Source of the DNA: Shewanella glacialimarina
GTDB taxonomy: Bacteria; Pseudomonadota; Gammaproteobacteria; Enterobacterales; Shewanellaceae
Reading direction: 5' to 3'
DNA length: 64,000 bases
Assembly (NCBI RefSeq): GCF_020511155.1
Contig: NZ_CP041216.1
Coordinates: 558,001 to 622,000 of the forward strand
The notes beneath the pieces are model-generated. The model ran no database searches and was not told the DNA's origin. It saw only the letters and a list, made by a program, of their open reading frames with translations. How positions within the stretch are numbered: position 1 is the stretch's first letter; every line of letters begins with the position of its first letter. The translations under genes were made by a program, and so were the position numbers. This document shows, one piece after another, positions 26,474 to 34,967 of this stretch.

Positions 26474-27004
26474 ATGGCCAAATCATTAAATATTGCTCGT
26501 ATCCATGAGCTTAAAAACAATGCCTATGACAATATCGAGTCATATAACGACCCCGATACGCCAAAGGCATTAGAAAATTTTTCTCGTCAGATAAAAGAAA
26601 TTTTGCTGGCTGATATCAGTATGCTGTCTTCAGTACCAGAATACTTACCCGTTGCCTTATTTGGCCAGGTTAAGTTTGCCCCTGACGCCCTACTTAAATG
26701 GGCGCACTGGATAGATAATGCTATTCAACCAGAGTGGGATGAATTTAAAGTCAGTATCGCTTTTAATAATGGCGATATCCCTTTAGTGCAAGCGGTACGC
26801 GCCCAAGGTGAGTCGTTACTAATTGAAAGCTGCGCGGTATTGTATTTGCTTAATCAAGAAGCCAATGGCTCGAAGAAAAAAGCCAAGCCAGCGCATGAAG
26901 ATGACGATGAAGAATACGGCCAATCTAATAGCGACTATGATGATGACGATAATGATAGCGACGAAGAAGGCTATTACGATCAATACGATGACGAGGACAG
27001 ATAA
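26474..27004 (+). CDS. Hypothetical protein with acidic tail (J-domain operon, gene 2)
   Basis: 176 residues, no signal peptide or membrane segment. The first ~135 residues look globular and helical (IARIHELKNNAYDNIESYNDP, LENFSRQIKEILLADISMLSS, WAHWIDNAIQPEWDEF). The last ~40 are an Asp/Glu-rich low-complexity tail (EDDDEEYGQ, DYDDDDNDSDEEG). It begins 8 bp after the J-domain stop without an obvious ribosome site, so translational coupling is likely, and its stop overlaps the next start (TAATG). I recognise no family. Such acidic tails occur in chaperone-like or nucleic-acid-mimicking proteins, which does not identify a function. Confidence 0.75.
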   Translation: MAKSLNIARIHELKNNAYDNIESYNDPDTPKALENFSRQIKEILLADISMLSSVPEYLPVALFGQVKFAPDALLKWAHWIDNAIQPEWDEFKVSIAFNNGDIPLVQAVRAQGESLLIESCAVLYLLNQEANGSKKKAKPAHEDDDEEYGQSNSDYDDDDNDSDEEGYYDQYDDEDR

Positions 27005-27765
27005 TGACAACCAGTTTGATTGAAATTACCGCTCAAGAAATAAAGCAACTTGCTGACGTTGAACCACAGCAAGCCAGCAAGCGTTTTGAGATCATCGCTA
27101 ATACCATGACCGACGCTCAACTTGTGGACGTTATTGAGCTGATGGATATCGTTACTCTGACGCAAATCAACAGCCATCATGACATTTCTTGCCCGTCAAT
27201 CATGTCTGAGTTGATGAGCCCAGAGCAAATTCGTGACATCGTTTGTCAGCAGCCCTTATATTGGGAAGAGCAAATAAAGACCAATGCCGATGAGCTACTT
27301 GCTCACACCTTTGAGTTTTTAACGTATTTAATCCGCATTCAAGGCAGTGAAGAAAAACAAGCCGCTATTTTGGAATGTATTGCCGATGATCCTGCTGGTC
27401 TGTTTTATTTATCGATTCCTTTTATTGAGCTTATTCTTGCGCCCAGTGAAGCAGAGGAAGGCTCACCTGAACGGGATCATTATGACGATGAAGACGACGG
27501 TACTACGGTTGGTTATGATAATTGGCATGCTAATGAAGAGTCGCACAGCCTTAGCATGGACGATCCACGCAGCTTAATGGCGCTTATTCAAGAGCTTACA
27601 CCAGAGGTTGCCAAGTCGATTAAAAATTTACTGCGTAACGAAAGTTCTGGCTGGGAGCAAATCATTGCTAAGTTCGTTAATGAATTGGTTTTACAGGCGA
27701 AAGATAAAAACCAAGTGGCCGATGAATATGCGGAAGTCGACGATATGTTTAGCTTTTTAGATTAA
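27004..27765 (+). CDS. Hypothetical acidic protein (J-domain operon, gene 3)
   Basis: 253 residues, starting at the ATG that shares one base with the previous stop. Mostly helical and acidic: ITAQEIKQLADVEPQQASKRFEI, DVIELMDIVTLTQIN, ECIADDPAGLFYLSIPFIELIL, an internal acidic stretch (ERDHYDDEDDGTTVGYDNW) and a C-terminal EYAEVDDMFSFLD. The N-terminal part resembles HEAT-like helical hairpins but no named family is recognised. Overlap with the upstream gene indicates co-expression, probably in fixed stoichiometry. It has no export signal. Confidence 0.75.
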   Translation: MTTSLIEITAQEIKQLADVEPQQASKRFEIIANTMTDAQLVDVIELMDIVTLTQINSHHDISCPSIMSELMSPEQIRDIVCQQPLYWEEQIKTNADELLAHTFEFLTYLIRIQGSEEKQAAILECIADDPAGLFYLSIPFIELILAPSEAEEGSPERDHYDDEDDGTTVGYDNWHANEESHSLSMDDPRSLMALIQELTPEVAKSIKNLLRNESSGWEQIIAKFVNELVLQAKDKNQVADEYAEVDDMFSFLD

Positions 27766-27776
27766 GGATTCCAACT

Positions 27777-28667
27777 ATGCAACTGGCATTACGGGACCCA
27801 AATCAAGGGCCATACCTGACAAAGGTGATCGCTTACGGTCAAAGCGAAAACAAACTAAGCCAAGAACAGCTCGAACAAATAAAGGCTAAGGCGATTTTAA
27901 TGAGCCTTAAGCTGGCAGATAAGTTCTACAACAAGCATAAAGTGCACTTGTTAGAACATGCTGCCCATGATGTTATCGGTGTCGTCAGCATAGGACTTAT
28001 TGCCTTAACAGGCCAAGAGCCGGCAACGTCTTTGCCTTTAATGCAAAGTCCTGATGGGGTACTTAAGTGCTTTCAAAAGGGCTGGAGCTTGCTCACCCAC
28101 GCAAGCAGTTTGAACACCAATAAATCACTTTATGGCGATGTGAGCGAAACGTTACTTGAAAACGTGTCTAGCCCGCCGGATATGGAAGAATGGCTAGGCT
28201 GGCAAAGCTATCAAAGTGCGTTAACCGAGCACCTGCGTCAGCAGGGTATTAAGGCGCTATTGCAGGCGTTTTATGTTACCTCAGATCACGACCCTTTAGA
28301 TTGCCTCAATCTTGAAGCTGTATTGGCAGAAGCGGTGATTTATCGCACCTTATTTGCTGATCGCGGCGTGAGACAAGATCTTAAAAAACGCTTAGGTAAA
28401 ATTGAACTTGATGATGCCTGGTTTAATGGCGATTATTTGATGGCGCAAACTGAAAATGCCATTGCTAAATTGCCTCAAGATTTGGCTGAGATAATCCGTC
28501 AAGATTTAAGCAAGCATTACATTCAAGGTTTACTGCGTACCTTAAGTTTTGCGAAAGGTTATCGCGAGTTGCAAATGCAAGGCGCAAGCCTGGAAAAGCT
28601 TGAGCGATTTGAGCAAAAAGAAGGCCTACACGGCTTATTGGGTTGGCCGCTATACTTAGATTTGTAG
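27777..28667 (+). CDS. Hypothetical protein (J-domain operon, gene 4)
   Basis: 296 residues, with AAGGA 8 nt before the ATG and an 11-bp gap from gene 3. Soluble, mainly helical, less acidic than genes 2 and 3. Notable stretches: QLEQIKAKAILMSLKLADKFYNKHK, a segment of small hydrophobics (AAHDVIGVVSIGLIALTG), PPDMEEWLGWQSYQSAL, and a C-terminal LERFEQKEGLHGLLGWPLYL. I recognise no domain. As last gene of the operon begun by the J-domain protein and followed by a strong terminator, it probably belongs to the same complex or pathway. Confidence 0.75.
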   Translation: MQLALRDPNQGPYLTKVIAYGQSENKLSQEQLEQIKAKAILMSLKLADKFYNKHKVHLLEHAAHDVIGVVSIGLIALTGQEPATSLPLMQSPDGVLKCFQKGWSLLTHASSLNTNKSLYGDVSETLLENVSSPPDMEEWLGWQSYQSALTEHLRQQGIKALLQAFYVTSDHDPLDCLNLEAVLAEAVIYRTLFADRGVRQDLKKRLGKIELDDAWFNGDYLMAQTENAIAKLPQDLAEIIRQDLSKHYIQGLLRTLSFAKGYRELQMQGASLEKLERFEQKEGLHGLLGWPLYLDL

Positions 28668-28762
28668 TGAGTTAGATTTATAGAAACAGCTAGATTGTAG
28701 ACGCTGCTAGTGTAATGGCGCTTAAGGTCTTATTTAGTTCCAACTTAGTCTCAACAATAAAC

Positions 28763-28789
28763 ATAGCGACCTTGAGTCGCTATTTTTTT
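28763..28789 (+). terminator. Terminator of the J-domain operon
   Basis: ATAGCGAC (28763-28770), loop CTTGA, GTCGCTAT (28776-28783), then a T run to 28789. It closes the four-gene unit. Confidence 0.9.
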
Positions 28790-28835
28790 AGCTATTTTTT
28801 TAGCATTAGCCTGCTGTCTTTAAACTGCCACTTTT

Positions 28836-28880
28836 CTGTCATCTAATTTATGCTCAATTGTCATAAACCCCGCTTATCTT
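28836..28880 (+). promoter_or_regulatory. Candidate Pho box and -10 upstream of phoX
   Basis: CTGTCAT at 28836-28842 and TTGTCAT at 28858-28864 are exactly 22 bp apart, i.e. two PhoB repeat periods of 11 bp; the middle repeat (28847-28853) is degenerate. A -10-like TATCTT (28875-28880) lies about 10 nt beyond, the spacing usual for PhoB-activated promoters. Confidence 0.45.
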
Positions 28881-28969
28881 ATGTCCGGAAACTAATCTTA
28901 TAAAAAGAAAGTTTACTTGTTGCAGATGACAACGATCTCGAAAACACCTAGACATTCAAAGGACATATT

Positions 28970-31033
28970 ATGAGCAAAGCGACATTTGATCCACGACGTT
29001 TTAACCAAAGCGATAACACACCTTTTGCACAGGTGATGGAAAAACATTTATCTCGTCGTAACTTTGTTAAAAGAGGCCTAGGGATCAGTGCTATGACCGC
29101 ATTCGCCGGTGTGGGATTAACCGCATGTGGCTCAGACGACAATACAGTAACACCCGATCCAACGCCGACCCCTACACCAACTCCAATTCCGCCAACAAAA
29201 AGCTCTGCGGTATTAGGTTTTGATTCTATTGCAGGTTCAAAAACCGACGCAGTGGCTATTCCTGCCGGTTATTCAGCATACGTGCTTGCGCCATGGGGAA
29301 CTCCATTGAACGCTAAAGCCGCGGCCTGGAAAGCAGACGGTACCAATACCGGTGAAGACCAGGCTAACTCAGTGGGTATGCATCATGATGGTATGCATTT
29401 CTTCCCACTTAATGACTCAAATGACGATGGTTTATTATGTATTAACCATGAATATATTGATGAAGATGCGCTGCACCCAACAGGACCAACCTTTGATGCC
29501 AATGGCAAGCGCACCATAATTGATGAAATTCGCAAAGAGATTAATGCCCATGGTGTATCAGTTGTGCGCATTAAGCTCAATAACGGCATGTGGGAAGTGG
29601 TTAGCAATGATGCCCATAACCGTCGTTTTACCGGCGCAAGTGTGATGGACATTGCTGGCCCTATGGCTTATACCAGTTACTTAGAAACACGTTATTCACC
29701 CGATGGCAGCCAGGCCCGTGGTACATTAAATAACTGTGGCAATGGCAGCACACCTTGGGGCACTTACTTAACCTGCGAAGAAAACTGGCCAGGGTATTTT
29801 GTCAATAAAGGCACATTAGCGGCAGACCAATCACGTATTGGTATTTCAAAGTCTGGTACCCGTTATGGCTGGGATCACCTTGCTGGTGATGATGATGAAA
29901 GATTAGATGAATTTGCCCGTTTTAACATTACACCATCAGGGACAAGTGCGGGTCAGGATTACCGTAACGAAGCCAATGGTCACGGTTATATTGTAGAAAT
30001 TGACCCGTACAACCCTAATTCACGTGCGGTAAAACGTACCGCCTTAGGCCGTTTCCGCCACGAAGGTTGTACTTTTGGTAAGTTAGAAGAAGGCAAACCG
30101 ATTACGTTTTATTCTGGTCATGACTCTCGTTTTGAATACCTGTACAAGTTTGTCTCCGATGCTGCATGGGATGCAGCCGATGCTAATACCTCTAATCGCA
30201 TTGCTATGGGTGACAAGTACATGAATGCGGGCACGCTTTATGTGGCTAAATTTACTGAAGACGGCGTGGGCGAGTGGTTACCATTAACTTTAGATGCTGT
30301 GACTACAGATGGCAGCACTTTAGCCAGCAGTTTCGATTCACAGGCTGCGATTATTTTAAACACCGCCGGTGCTGCTGATTTAGTTGGTGCAACTCCGATG
30401 GATCGTCCTGAATGGGCAACGGTTGATCCATTTACTGGCAGTGTTTATTTAACATTAACCAATAACACTAAGCGTACAGAAGCAAACACAGCGAACCCTC
30501 GCTTAAACAACAGTTTTGGTCATGTTATTCGTTGGGACGAAGGCGATAAAGCTACCGAGTTTAGCTGGGATATTTTTGTATTTGGTTCACCAACCGATGG
30601 TGATGCAGATACTAACTTGTCAGGTTTAGACGACTTAAATCAATTTGCTAGCCCAGATGGTTTAGCGTTTGATGCCCGTGGTATTTTATGGGTGCAAACC
30701 GATAACGGTGCCGATGAAGTGACCTCTTATACCAATGATCAAATGCTAGCGGTTGTGCCCTCTACTTTGGTTGATGCTGATGGTAAGCAGCAAGTGATTA
30801 GTGCTGAAACACAAGCGCAGTTAAAGCGTTTCTTTGTTGGCCCTAATGATTGTGAAGTGACCGGTTTTGCAATTACGCCTGATTATAAAACCGCGTTTGT
30901 TAACATTCAGCATCCAGGCAACTGGCCATACTCGAATAACGCGACTGAAGTCACTCCAGCGGGTACTCAGCTACGTCCCCGCGCTGCCACTGTGATGATC
31001 CGTAAAAATGATGGCGGTGAAATCGGCATTTAA
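28970..31033 (+). CDS. phoX: PhoX-family alkaline phosphatase (Tat-exported)
   Basis: 687 residues. A twin-arginine signal SRRNFVKRG (28-36) is followed by a hydrophobic core and LTAC (Cys53), so it is Tat-exported and possibly lipidated; a Pro/Thr-rich linker follows. The body matches the PhoX/DUF839 family: YVLAPWGTPL, GMHHDGMHFFP, GLLCINHEYID, GSTPWGTYLTCEENWPGYF and the late QFASPDGLAFDARGILWVQTD. PhoX enzymes use iron and calcium to release phosphate from phosphoesters at the cell surface; several acidic ligands are visible. AAGGACAT precedes the start. A Pho-box-like array upstream fits control by phosphate limitation. Confidence 0.92.
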   Translation: MSKATFDPRRFNQSDNTPFAQVMEKHLSRRNFVKRGLGISAMTAFAGVGLTACGSDDNTVTPDPTPTPTPTPIPPTKSSAVLGFDSIAGSKTDAVAIPAGYSAYVLAPWGTPLNAKAAAWKADGTNTGEDQANSVGMHHDGMHFFPLNDSNDDGLLCINHEYIDEDALHPTGPTFDANGKRTIIDEIRKEINAHGVSVVRIKLNNGMWEVVSNDAHNRRFTGASVMDIAGPMAYTSYLETRYSPDGSQARGTLNNCGNGSTPWGTYLTCEENWPGYFVNKGTLAADQSRIGISKSGTRYGWDHLAGDDDERLDEFARFNITPSGTSAGQDYRNEANGHGYIVEIDPYNPNSRAVKRTALGRFRHEGCTFGKLEEGKPITFYSGHDSRFEYLYKFVSDAAWDAADANTSNRIAMGDKYMNAGTLYVAKFTEDGVGEWLPLTLDAVTTDGSTLASSFDSQAAIILNTAGAADLVGATPMDRPEWATVDPFTGSVYLTLTNNTKRTEANTANPRLNNSFGHVIRWDEGDKATEFSWDIFVFGSPTDGDADTNLSGLDDLNQFASPDGLAFDARGILWVQTDNGADEVTSYTNDQMLAVVPSTLVDADGKQQVISAETQAQLKRFFVGPNDCEVTGFAITPDYKTAFVNIQHPGNWPYSNNATEVTPAGTQLRPRAATVMIRKNDGGEIGI

Positions 31034-31097
31034 TCTGACTGATTTAACTGCCCTTACTTAGCAGCACCTATTTAACAGTGCTGAGTGTTAATAGAAT

Positions 31098-31129
31098 GGC
31101 CCTAGACGTAAAGTCTTAGGGCCTTTTTT
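31098..31129 (+). terminator. Terminator after phoX
   Basis: GGCCCTAGAC and GTCTTAGGGCC pair with one bulge around GTAAA, followed by TTTTTT. Confidence 0.88.
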
Positions 31130-31222
31130 ATTGTTAGCTGAGTATGACTTTTTTTCAACAGCCTCAGCAAGCGCAAACGCATTGGTCCCCAAATCAATAG
31201 ACGCGACAAAGGACAGGCTTAA

Positions 31223-33517
31223 TTAGTTAGCCAGTGCATAACCACCTTTTAGGTGGGCGATATGTGAAAACCCTAGGCGCTGCATAGCTTGAGCTGCCAC
31301 AAGAGATCGACTTCCGCTACGGCAAACTAACACCCATTCACTGTCTTTATCATGCAGATGTTGTTGCATAAATTGCACTAAACGCGTTAATGGCACATTT
31401 TCACAAGCCTTTGACGTATGGTGTAATGCATATTCGTGGGGCTCGCGGATATCAATTAATTTAACCTTAGAGGAATGTAAGGCGATATCTAAACTGGCTG
31501 CTGAATACTCTATGATGGGTTTAAGTTTGCTGCAACTCGCTGTGGGTAAAGCACCGCAGAGTATTTCACTGCCGGTTTGATCATTAAGTTGGCTGTCGAG
31601 TGCTAACTTACGCGCCACAAATTCATCCACAGTGATGGTGTTTTGACTCACCTGTTGTAATAACGGATTGCGCAGGCACTCAGCGCTTAAGTGAGTGGCA
31701 AATTCATTTTGATAATCATGGCTTGCACAAATAAGGCTTTGTGGTGCTAAGACAGAGCTGAGTAATTGAATGCTGTCATACATGGATACTGCACTGCTAC
31801 TGTCGAAATTAGTCCGCCCTAGGGTGCCCATTAAAATAGTGTCCCCACAAAAAGCAAATAAAGTGTTACTGGCTAATGTGTCTGAGCCGCTTAAAGGCTG
31901 GCACAGTAGCAAGCTTATACTGTCACCGGTATGCCCAGGCGTAGGCACTTTGACTAGCCATTTGTCAGCCAACTGAATGTATTCCAATTGGCGGCCATTT
32001 TCTGTCACTGATAAGGTAGTTTGGGGCCAACCTAGTCCGTCACACTGAATGTTTTGCGGATGTTTTTCCGCCAGCAATACCCGTCCTGAAACGTGGTCAG
32101 CGTGGCCGTGGGTATCAATAATGGCGATTAAATCTAACTGCTGACATTGCAGTAAGGTATCTAAACGCTCTGTTAACTCTGGCAGAGGGTCAATAATAAA
32201 CGCTTTCTTTGACGCCGCTTCGATATAAACCCAAGTGCAGCTAGCGCCTGAGCGTAATTGTACTAAACCATTTAAAGGGGTTTTATCATCAATGTTAGCA
32301 CTATCTAGCACCATGCAACTTTGGGTTAAGGCTTGGGCGGTACTGATAATACGCTGACAAGCTTGACTCACTTCAGCTTGGGTCATGGCAGGGCCAAAAG
32401 ACAGTCTAATAGCCGACTCACTTTGCCAGGCTGGTAAGCCCATAGCATCTAACACAAAGCTACGGGTGACTTTAGATGAGCATGCAGAACCTGAACTAAC
32501 GCGAATATTAGCGGCGTCAAATAAGTCCATTATTTCTTTGCTGCTAAAGCCTTTAATTGCAAAGTTCAGTGTCGTTGGCACGCTATTGTCAAAGCTGTGA
32601 TTAAACACAATTTGCGGAAAAGCTTTCCTTAGGGTGTCGGCAAGTTGTTGGCGGTATGCATGTAAGGTTTGATGACTGGCAAAGCATGAGTCTGTTGCAA
32701 CCAGTTGGTCAAAAACAACATTAATCGCCGCCATGCCTGGCAGGTTTTCAGTGCCTGAGCGCTGGCCGCTTTCTTGTCCACCACCGGCAATGACCGGCGT
32801 AAGTGGCGCATTTTCTCTGATATAAATAAACCCTATGCCTTTTGGCGCATACAATTTATGGCCACTAAAGGGCGCATAGTCGATAGTGGTTTGAGCCAGA
32901 TTAAGCGATATTTTCCCAAGGGCTTGTACACAATCAACTAACCAAAAAATAGTGCTGCTGGCTTGGCGAATGGTATTTTCTAAGGCGCTTAGGTCTTGAT
33001 ATACCCCGGTTTCGTTATTCACCGCCATGGTACAAATCATTAATGATTTAGGCGCATACTGGCTAATAAAGTCATGATCTAAGTTGCCATAACCATCAAC
33101 CGGAATGGCGATGACCTTTGCATTGATACCAAGCAAGGCATTCCAATGTTTAAGCGACTCTGGCACGGCTTTATGTTCTGTTGCGCCATAGAGTAAATAG
33201 CAATCTTCGCCCCGTTGTTGAGTGGCTTTTAAGGTTTCTCTGGCACTGATTAATGCTGACAGAATAGCGGTTTGAATGCCTTCGGTTGCGCCGCTGGTGA
33301 AAATGATTTTGCCATTTTCAGAACCTAATATTTGCTTCGCTTTGTTGCGGGTCTGTTCCATTAAATCTTTGGCGCGAAGGCCGGTGATGTGGCTTGAACT
33401 TGGGTTACCAAACCGCAGCTCCATGGCCGACAGTGCAGCTTGGGCTGCTTGAGGTAGCACAGGGGTTGTCGCATTGGCATCTAGGTATATTTGGCTCAGG
33501 TCGTGGTTATTATTCAT
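31223..33517 (-). CDS. Cysteine desulfurase - persulfide dioxygenase (ETHE1-like) - rhodanese fusion
   Basis: 764 residues, three complete enzymes in one chain. Residues ~8-395: IscS/NifS-type cysteine desulfurase with PLP Lys221 (SGHKLYAPKG), His115, Asp195, Gln198 and the persulfide Cys346 in SSGSACSS. Residues ~415-620: metallo-beta-lactamase fold with H470, H472, D474, H475, H529, D559 and H600; the GRTNF motif and 2-His-1-Asp iron set resemble ETHE1 persulfide dioxygenases. Residues ~665-764: rhodanese with active Cys732 (CRSGSRS). All key residues are intact. Inferred pathway: cysteine gives a persulfide, which is oxidised to sulfite and/or combined by rhodanese as thiosulfate. No signal peptide, so cytoplasmic. 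A 20-bp tandem repeat lies upstream. MBL-rhodanese fusions such as CstB are known; the added desulfurase is the unusual part. Confidence 0.93.
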   Translation of the reverse strand: MNNNHDLSQIYLDANATTPVLPQAAQAALSAMELRFGNPSSSHITGLRAKDLMEQTRNKAKQILGSENGKIIFTSGATEGIQTAILSALISARETLKATQQRGEDCYLLYGATEHKAVPESLKHWNALLGINAKVIAIPVDGYGNLDHDFISQYAPKSLMICTMAVNNETGVYQDLSALENTIRQASSTIFWLVDCVQALGKISLNLAQTTIDYAPFSGHKLYAPKGIGFIYIRENAPLTPVIAGGGQESGQRSGTENLPGMAAINVVFDQLVATDSCFASHQTLHAYRQQLADTLRKAFPQIVFNHSFDNSVPTTLNFAIKGFSSKEIMDLFDAANIRVSSGSACSSKVTRSFVLDAMGLPAWQSESAIRLSFGPAMTQAEVSQACQRIISTAQALTQSCMVLDSANIDDKTPLNGLVQLRSGASCTWVYIEAASKKAFIIDPLPELTERLDTLLQCQQLDLIAIIDTHGHADHVSGRVLLAEKHPQNIQCDGLGWPQTTLSVTENGRQLEYIQLADKWLVKVPTPGHTGDSISLLLCQPLSGSDTLASNTLFAFCGDTILMGTLGRTNFDSSSAVSMYDSIQLLSSVLAPQSLICASHDYQNEFATHLSAECLRNPLLQQVSQNTITVDEFVARKLALDSQLNDQTGSEILCGALPTASCSKLKPIIEYSAASLDIALHSSKVKLIDIREPHEYALHHTSKACENVPLTRLVQFMQQHLHDKDSEWVLVCRSGSRSLVAAQAMQRLGFSHIAHLKGGYALAN

Positions 33518-33557
33518 TTAGATCAACTCTGCTTGGTATTATTAGGTGAAACTGCAT

Positions 33558-33595
33558 ATTTCTTTTTGTTATATCTAATTTCTTTTTGTTATATT
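33558..33595 (-). promoter_or_regulatory. Tandem 20-bp-period repeat upstream of the triple fusion
   Basis: ATTTCTTTTTGTTATAT occurs at 33558-33574 and 33578-33594, a perfect 17-bp repeat with 20-bp period (about two helical turns), 40-78 bp upstream of the fusion gene start. Read on the minus strand it is ATATAACAAAAAGAAAT twice. The geometry suits binding of a regulator on one DNA face; the regulator is unknown. Confidence 0.45.
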
Positions 33596-33718
33596 AGCAG
33601 TTTGGCGATCAGTTACAAGCCTAAACTTATGGTGATTTATCTTTGAAGATTCTATTAATCAGCTTTGTTGAACGCTTACCTTTGATTAGCTTGTTTAAAG
33701 TATTTTTCGAGCGCTTTC

Positions 33719-34306
33719 TTGAACCAAAACACCTTGCAACGTATGATGCGTTTTTTGTCAGCAGGCCCTAAGATGCGTCATTTAACCACTCGTTATCATC
33801 CTGAAACGCCGGCAGCATTTATTGATAATAATTCGTCCACTATGCTGACACGTTTGGCTGCCCGTGCCATTGTGCTTCGTGGCAACCATATTTTGATGTT
33901 GTACACCCAGCGTTATCATGACTATTCACTGCCGGGCGGCGGGGTCGATGCGGGTGAGGACATAGTGCAAGGGTTAGTGCGTGAGCTGCGGGAAGAAACC
34001 GGTGCTAATGTCACTGGTGACATCATTCCATTTGGTTTGTATCAAGAATACCGTCCATGGCGACGTGACGGTTTTGAATCGGTCAAGATGCTGTCTTACT
34101 GCTATGTATGTCATATTGAAGATGAATTGGGTGACACCCAGTTTGAAGCACACGAGATCAGTAATGGTATGACCCCGGTGTGGATTGATATTGATACCGC
34201 GATTTCCCATAATCTAGAAACTATTGCTAGCAGCGATAAAAAAGGCTTATCAATAGAAAGAGAAACCTTTTTACTGCGGTTGATTAAGCAAGAATTATTG
34301 AATTAA
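33719..34306 (+). CDS. Nudix hydrolase
   Basis: Up to 195 residues; the start is uncertain. The TTG at 33719, the ATGs at 33743/33746 and the ATG at 33773 (before RHLTTRYHP) are all in frame, and none has a strong ribosome site. The Nudix box is complete: GVDAGEDIVQGLVRELREETG, with the magnesium-binding REEXG core. The preceding strands LAARAIVLRGNHILMLYTQRYHDYSLPGGG are typical. It hydrolyses a nucleoside-diphosphate-linked substrate that cannot be specified. It is divergent from the triple-fusion gene, sharing a ~200-bp region. A hairpin lies just past its stop (34310-34338) without a T run. Confidence 0.85.
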   Translation: MNQNTLQRMMRFLSAGPKMRHLTTRYHPETPAAFIDNNSSTMLTRLAARAIVLRGNHILMLYTQRYHDYSLPGGGVDAGEDIVQGLVRELREETGANVTGDIIPFGLYQEYRPWRRDGFESVKMLSYCYVCHIEDELGDTQFEAHEISNGMTPVWIDIDTAISHNLETIASSDKKGLSIERETFLLRLIKQELLN

Positions 34307-34414
34307 ACAGCAAGCGACTTTGTGGTAAAAGTCGCTGCGAGTAGGATAAGGAATAGCATTCATTCAATGCTAGCTATGACATTTCGCAGTTAACTTTCAG
34401 ATCAATACTGACAG

Positions 34415-34876
34415 TTAAATACGCACTTTGATAACCACTTTACGCACCTTTTGAGGGGTAGCGAAAGTGCCTGGCATGTGTATATCTCCGGGGAAGAAAA
34501 TAGCAAACATACCGGTTTTTAATGGAATAAACGCCGCCGCTTGTTTATTTGATTCAAAATCAAACTCAGCATAATCATGTTTGTCATAATACGGCTTAGA
34601 CGGTGTTTGATCCGCTAACGGTAAATAACCAAACTCTTCTGCACCACTGACCACATATTGGACATCAATATATTGTTGATGTGCTTCAAAAGGCCCAACT
34701 TCTCTTGGTTTAGTTTCATAATCATTGACGATAACAAATAGATTTTTACCGTCTAGTTCATAGTTACCAACAGCTTTGGCGGTAAAATCTGTTTCAGCTA
34801 AATGAGCTAATGCTGATGCTAAACGCGGATGCAGTTTTGTATATAGGTGGCGATTTGCTAAAGTGTCAACAATCAT
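34415..34876 (-). CDS. YhcH/YjgK/YiaL (DUF386) family protein
   Basis: 153 residues from the ATG at 34876, where the conserved MIVDTLANRHLY begins; the longer frame to 34933 runs into the divergent promoter. The cupin-like fold shows HQQYIDVQYVVSGAEEFGY, DFESNKQAAAFIPLKTGMFAIFFPGDIHMPG and the metal-type His/Glu residues of the family. Relatives (YhcH, NanQ) act on sugar acids such as N-acetylneuraminate anomers, or associate with biofilm and glycoside utilisation. No sugar operon is adjacent, so the substrate is open. It is divergent from the patatin gene, with 91 bp between starts. Confidence 0.88.
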   Translation of the reverse strand: MIVDTLANRHLYTKLHPRLASALAHLAETDFTAKAVGNYELDGKNLFVIVNDYETKPREVGPFEAHQQYIDVQYVVSGAEEFGYLPLADQTPSKPYYDKHDYAEFDFESNKQAAAFIPLKTGMFAIFFPGDIHMPGTFATPQKVRKVVIKVRI

Positions 34877-34967
34877 AAGAGTCCCAATGAATAATTCAGC
34901 AGTGAAAGTGTCATAATGTGGCAATAATATCACTGTTTCAACTCTTCAAGTATTAGAGGAACAACAT

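Larger units (their letters stand above)
28668..28969. other. Intergenic region: operon terminator and phoX control region
   Basis: 302 bp. It holds a strong terminator (28763-28789) and then the Pho-box-like array and -10 candidate upstream of phoX listed separately. No small gene was seen. Confidence 0.6.

Noticed and set aside
26819..27023. ORFs opposite and out of frame with the acidic tail of gene 2
   Set aside because: They are products of the GAT/GAC-rich low-complexity codons of the real gene.
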